Shown: in pieces, positions 62,018 through 64,000 of the stretch
How the letters are laid out: each line of letters begins with the position of its first letter
Numbering within the stretch: position 1 is the stretch's first letter
Source of the DNA: Fennellomyces sp. T-0311
Taxonomy: Eukaryota; Mucoromycota; Mucoromycetes; Mucorales; Lichtheimiaceae
Length of the DNA stretch: 64,000 nt
Direction: 5' to 3'
Assembly (NCBI GenBank): GCA_025266875.1
Contig: JALLLT010000026.1
Location: forward strand, 1-64,000
Made by a program: the position numbers and the translations under genes
Notes under the pieces: model-generated
What the model was told of the DNA's origin: nothing
The model's input: only the letters and a program-made list of their open reading frames with translations
Database searches by the model: none

Positions 62018-64000
62018 TCAAGGAAACAAAGATGAATTACAATTCGCAATGTCAACAACAGACCAAGAACTTAGCTATTGTTGTGTCACAATTTTTATGT
62101 ACAAGAAACTTTTTTTATACGCTAGGTAAGAACCGAAGTCGATAATTCTCAAGTTCGAAAAGTTCATCAGACCTTTCACCTCCCAATTGCAATACACATC
62201 TATTGGTAATAGAATCTGGCAAATGGGTAAGCACAGCCTCTGCAAGTTGGCTCCGTCCTGTTTCTATTCATAATTGTTAATGCACGTTACATGCATGTGT
62301 GTATTTGCACTATTACCTATAGCGTGCCTAATGAGTTGGTTGGCGAATGAAACGGCTTTAAAATACAAGCGTTCATCGAGTAATAACCAGTTAAAGTTTC
62401 GTAGACATCGTTTGGCACTATCAGAAATGTCATCGTCGAAACGTATACGACGTGGAATGCGTCGTTGGGAGGCAATCTTGTTCTATAACACTTTGTGAGA
62501 TCATATATAACCAAACGCATCAAAAGAAACCAACCTCTTCCAAATAAGACTCAATTTCTTTGGCGGCCGTGCATCGAGCAATTGCAGTCATATCTAATCC
62601 ATACTGTCGCCCCATATCGTACAAGATGGATTGTTCCTCTTCATCCCATTCAAAGTCTAATCAACCAAGTAAGCATATTGATTTTTTTCGCCATGTTGTT
62701 GTCATTTACTCGATAGAAACGCCGAGACGAGCTCGATTTGGGTGGATTTGAATAGATGTGATGCGTATAAAGCAAGGACCTTGGGCTAAAAATCGCGAAG
62801 TTAATCTTTTTTTGTTTTCAGATGGATAATGAATGATTTTCTTTTTACTCGGAGGGTATCGGCCTTGCCATTGGATTCAGCATAGAGCCGCATAATTTCG
62901 TTAGATTCAGCTGTCGCAGGTTCGTTAAAGTATTGACGGTAGTACAGAATGAGCGCCGCAGTGAATCGAAGCACATGCTCGCGAATATTTATACTGATCC
63001 TATTTTACAGTTAAAACTCAAATCAATCTCTCTGCACGAAAAGAGTAGCTTTACCATAACGGTCGTTCAGCATGCTCATTTGACTCGTTACGCAGCGCAG
63101 ATAGAATTTGTATGAAGAGTGATGAAACGGTGCCTGTTAATATTGCTGATACCACCGTGTGGAAGAACAGAACGCAAGGATCGCTACGTGGTATTAGTTC
63201 ACGTGCATACAGAATCCACCGCCAACTCCCCCCCAAAAAAAAACTTTGTCTTTACCTTAAACTGTCATCTTTTGTCCGTGATATCTTGACAAATTCATCG
63301 CTCAACAAATATGTTGATCGTCTTTCTGATTGGTATATTTGATCGTCTACTGCTTCCTGAATTCGTGCATTGTAGAAGGTCCATATCACATCTTCCCATG
63401 ACCAACACACTGGCAGTACCTAGTATTCGCTAGATATATATTGAATCCCCAAACAACGCGTATGCATACACTTACATGAGACGTCTCGCCAGTAATTACT
63501 CCATGCAGTGCTTCTTCGTACTGCCCCATTCCAGCCTGTACAGATGGTATTAGCATGACGGTACGTCGTGTACCCATTTCTCCGTGACTCACACCAGATA
63601 ACACAGTTTCATATGTTTTCCGCCACGCCGTTCGTTGTTCCGGTAACCAATCCAACGTATCACCCGCTAACCATAGCCATTAGCCTACATTTGCGGATGC
63701 GCGCAGGATGCACACCGAACCTTTTAACCTGTCTATATTGTCCAAATATCTCTCCAACAGCATTGTTCTCCATGGATTGTCCTCGGTGAGCGATATGCTC
63801 AACGCCTCTTTGGTATTGCCTTTTCGGATACATTGAAATATTCTCTTATTAAGACTTTCGAATTCGACACTGCTCTTTGGTGTTCGATAGTGCAGTCGAT
63901 TTCGCCGGACAAGATCCCTAATCTCCTCCTCGACCTCTGCCACCATATCCTCTTCTTCGGATGCATTCGGATTGGGTAGCGATTCAAAGAATGATTTGAT
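62018..64000 (-). CDS. Nup84/Nup107-type nucleoporin, partial (5' end off the window)
   Basis: Scaffold subunit of the nuclear pore Y-complex (Nup84 complex in yeast, Nup107-160 in animals). Minus-strand exons: beyond 64000 to 63721, 63666-63593, 63535-63476, 63419-63256, 63183-63055 (or from a slightly earlier acceptor), 62999-62849, 62785-62710, 62656-62535, 62482-62317, 62263-62121 and 62074-62018. Phases agree throughout. Family landmarks are EEIRDLVRRNRLHYRT, IFQCIRKGNTKEALS, PWRTMLLERYL, LPVCWSWEDVIWTFYNARIQ, EHVLRFTAALILYYR, VLALYASHLFKSTQIELVSA and LRNFNWLLLDERLYFKAVSF. It is alpha-helical, as expected. After the TGA at 62018 the usual C-terminal 150-200 residues are not found in frame. 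Eroded matches near 61770-61960 suggest extra exons or a damaged 3' end. Confidence 0.8.

Overview
The window looks like nuclear DNA of an early-diverging filamentous fungus, most likely Mucoromycota (a mucoralean relative). This is inferred from AT-rich intergenic DNA, many short introns (about 50-70 nt, GT-AG with a few GC-AG), a fungal CSL (CBF1/RBP-J type) factor, a WRKY-GCM1-like zinc finger, a CipC-like protein, and a lineage-specific-looking kelch membrane protein family. Nothing bacterial, organellar or viral was recognised.

Left part (0-28 kb) is mainly housekeeping. It holds a Vam7-like PX/Qc-SNARE (minus), a seven-exon cytochrome P450 (plus) and a four-exon histone H3 (minus) that needs a GC-AG intron. 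These are followed by a repeat-rich stretch with a decayed gene and a trinucleotide microsatellite, a CSL transcription factor gene broken by one apparent frameshift (minus), and a long AT-rich gene desert. A complete six-exon Drs1/DDX27-type DEAD-box helicase (plus) then converges on a gene for a WRKY-like zinc-finger protein (minus).

The middle (28-38 kb) is a gene-poor region containing an old duplication of about 1.2 kb with copies about 4.1-4.2 kb apart.

The most striking region is 37.9-57.8 kb. It is a same-strand tandem array of a kelch-propeller, three-pass membrane protein family: three full-length eight-exon genes (955, 948 and 955 aa) and at least three relics. The first and third genes are almost identical over exons 2-4, including introns, but diverge at the 3' end, which points to gene conversion. 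Mobile-element-like insertions break up the relics and flank the last intact gene. The proteins look like surface receptors or adhesins with two ectodomains and a coiled-coil cytosolic tail; their function is unknown.

The right end holds a CipC/DUF3759-like gene whose start codon appears to be split by an intron (minus), a decayed partial duplicate of a nucleoporin gene, a small membrane protein gene (plus), and the downstream part of a Nup84/Nup107-type nucleoporin that runs off the right edge (minus). All exon models were derived by eye from splice sites and reading frame; where lengths sum exactly to whole codons this is stated.
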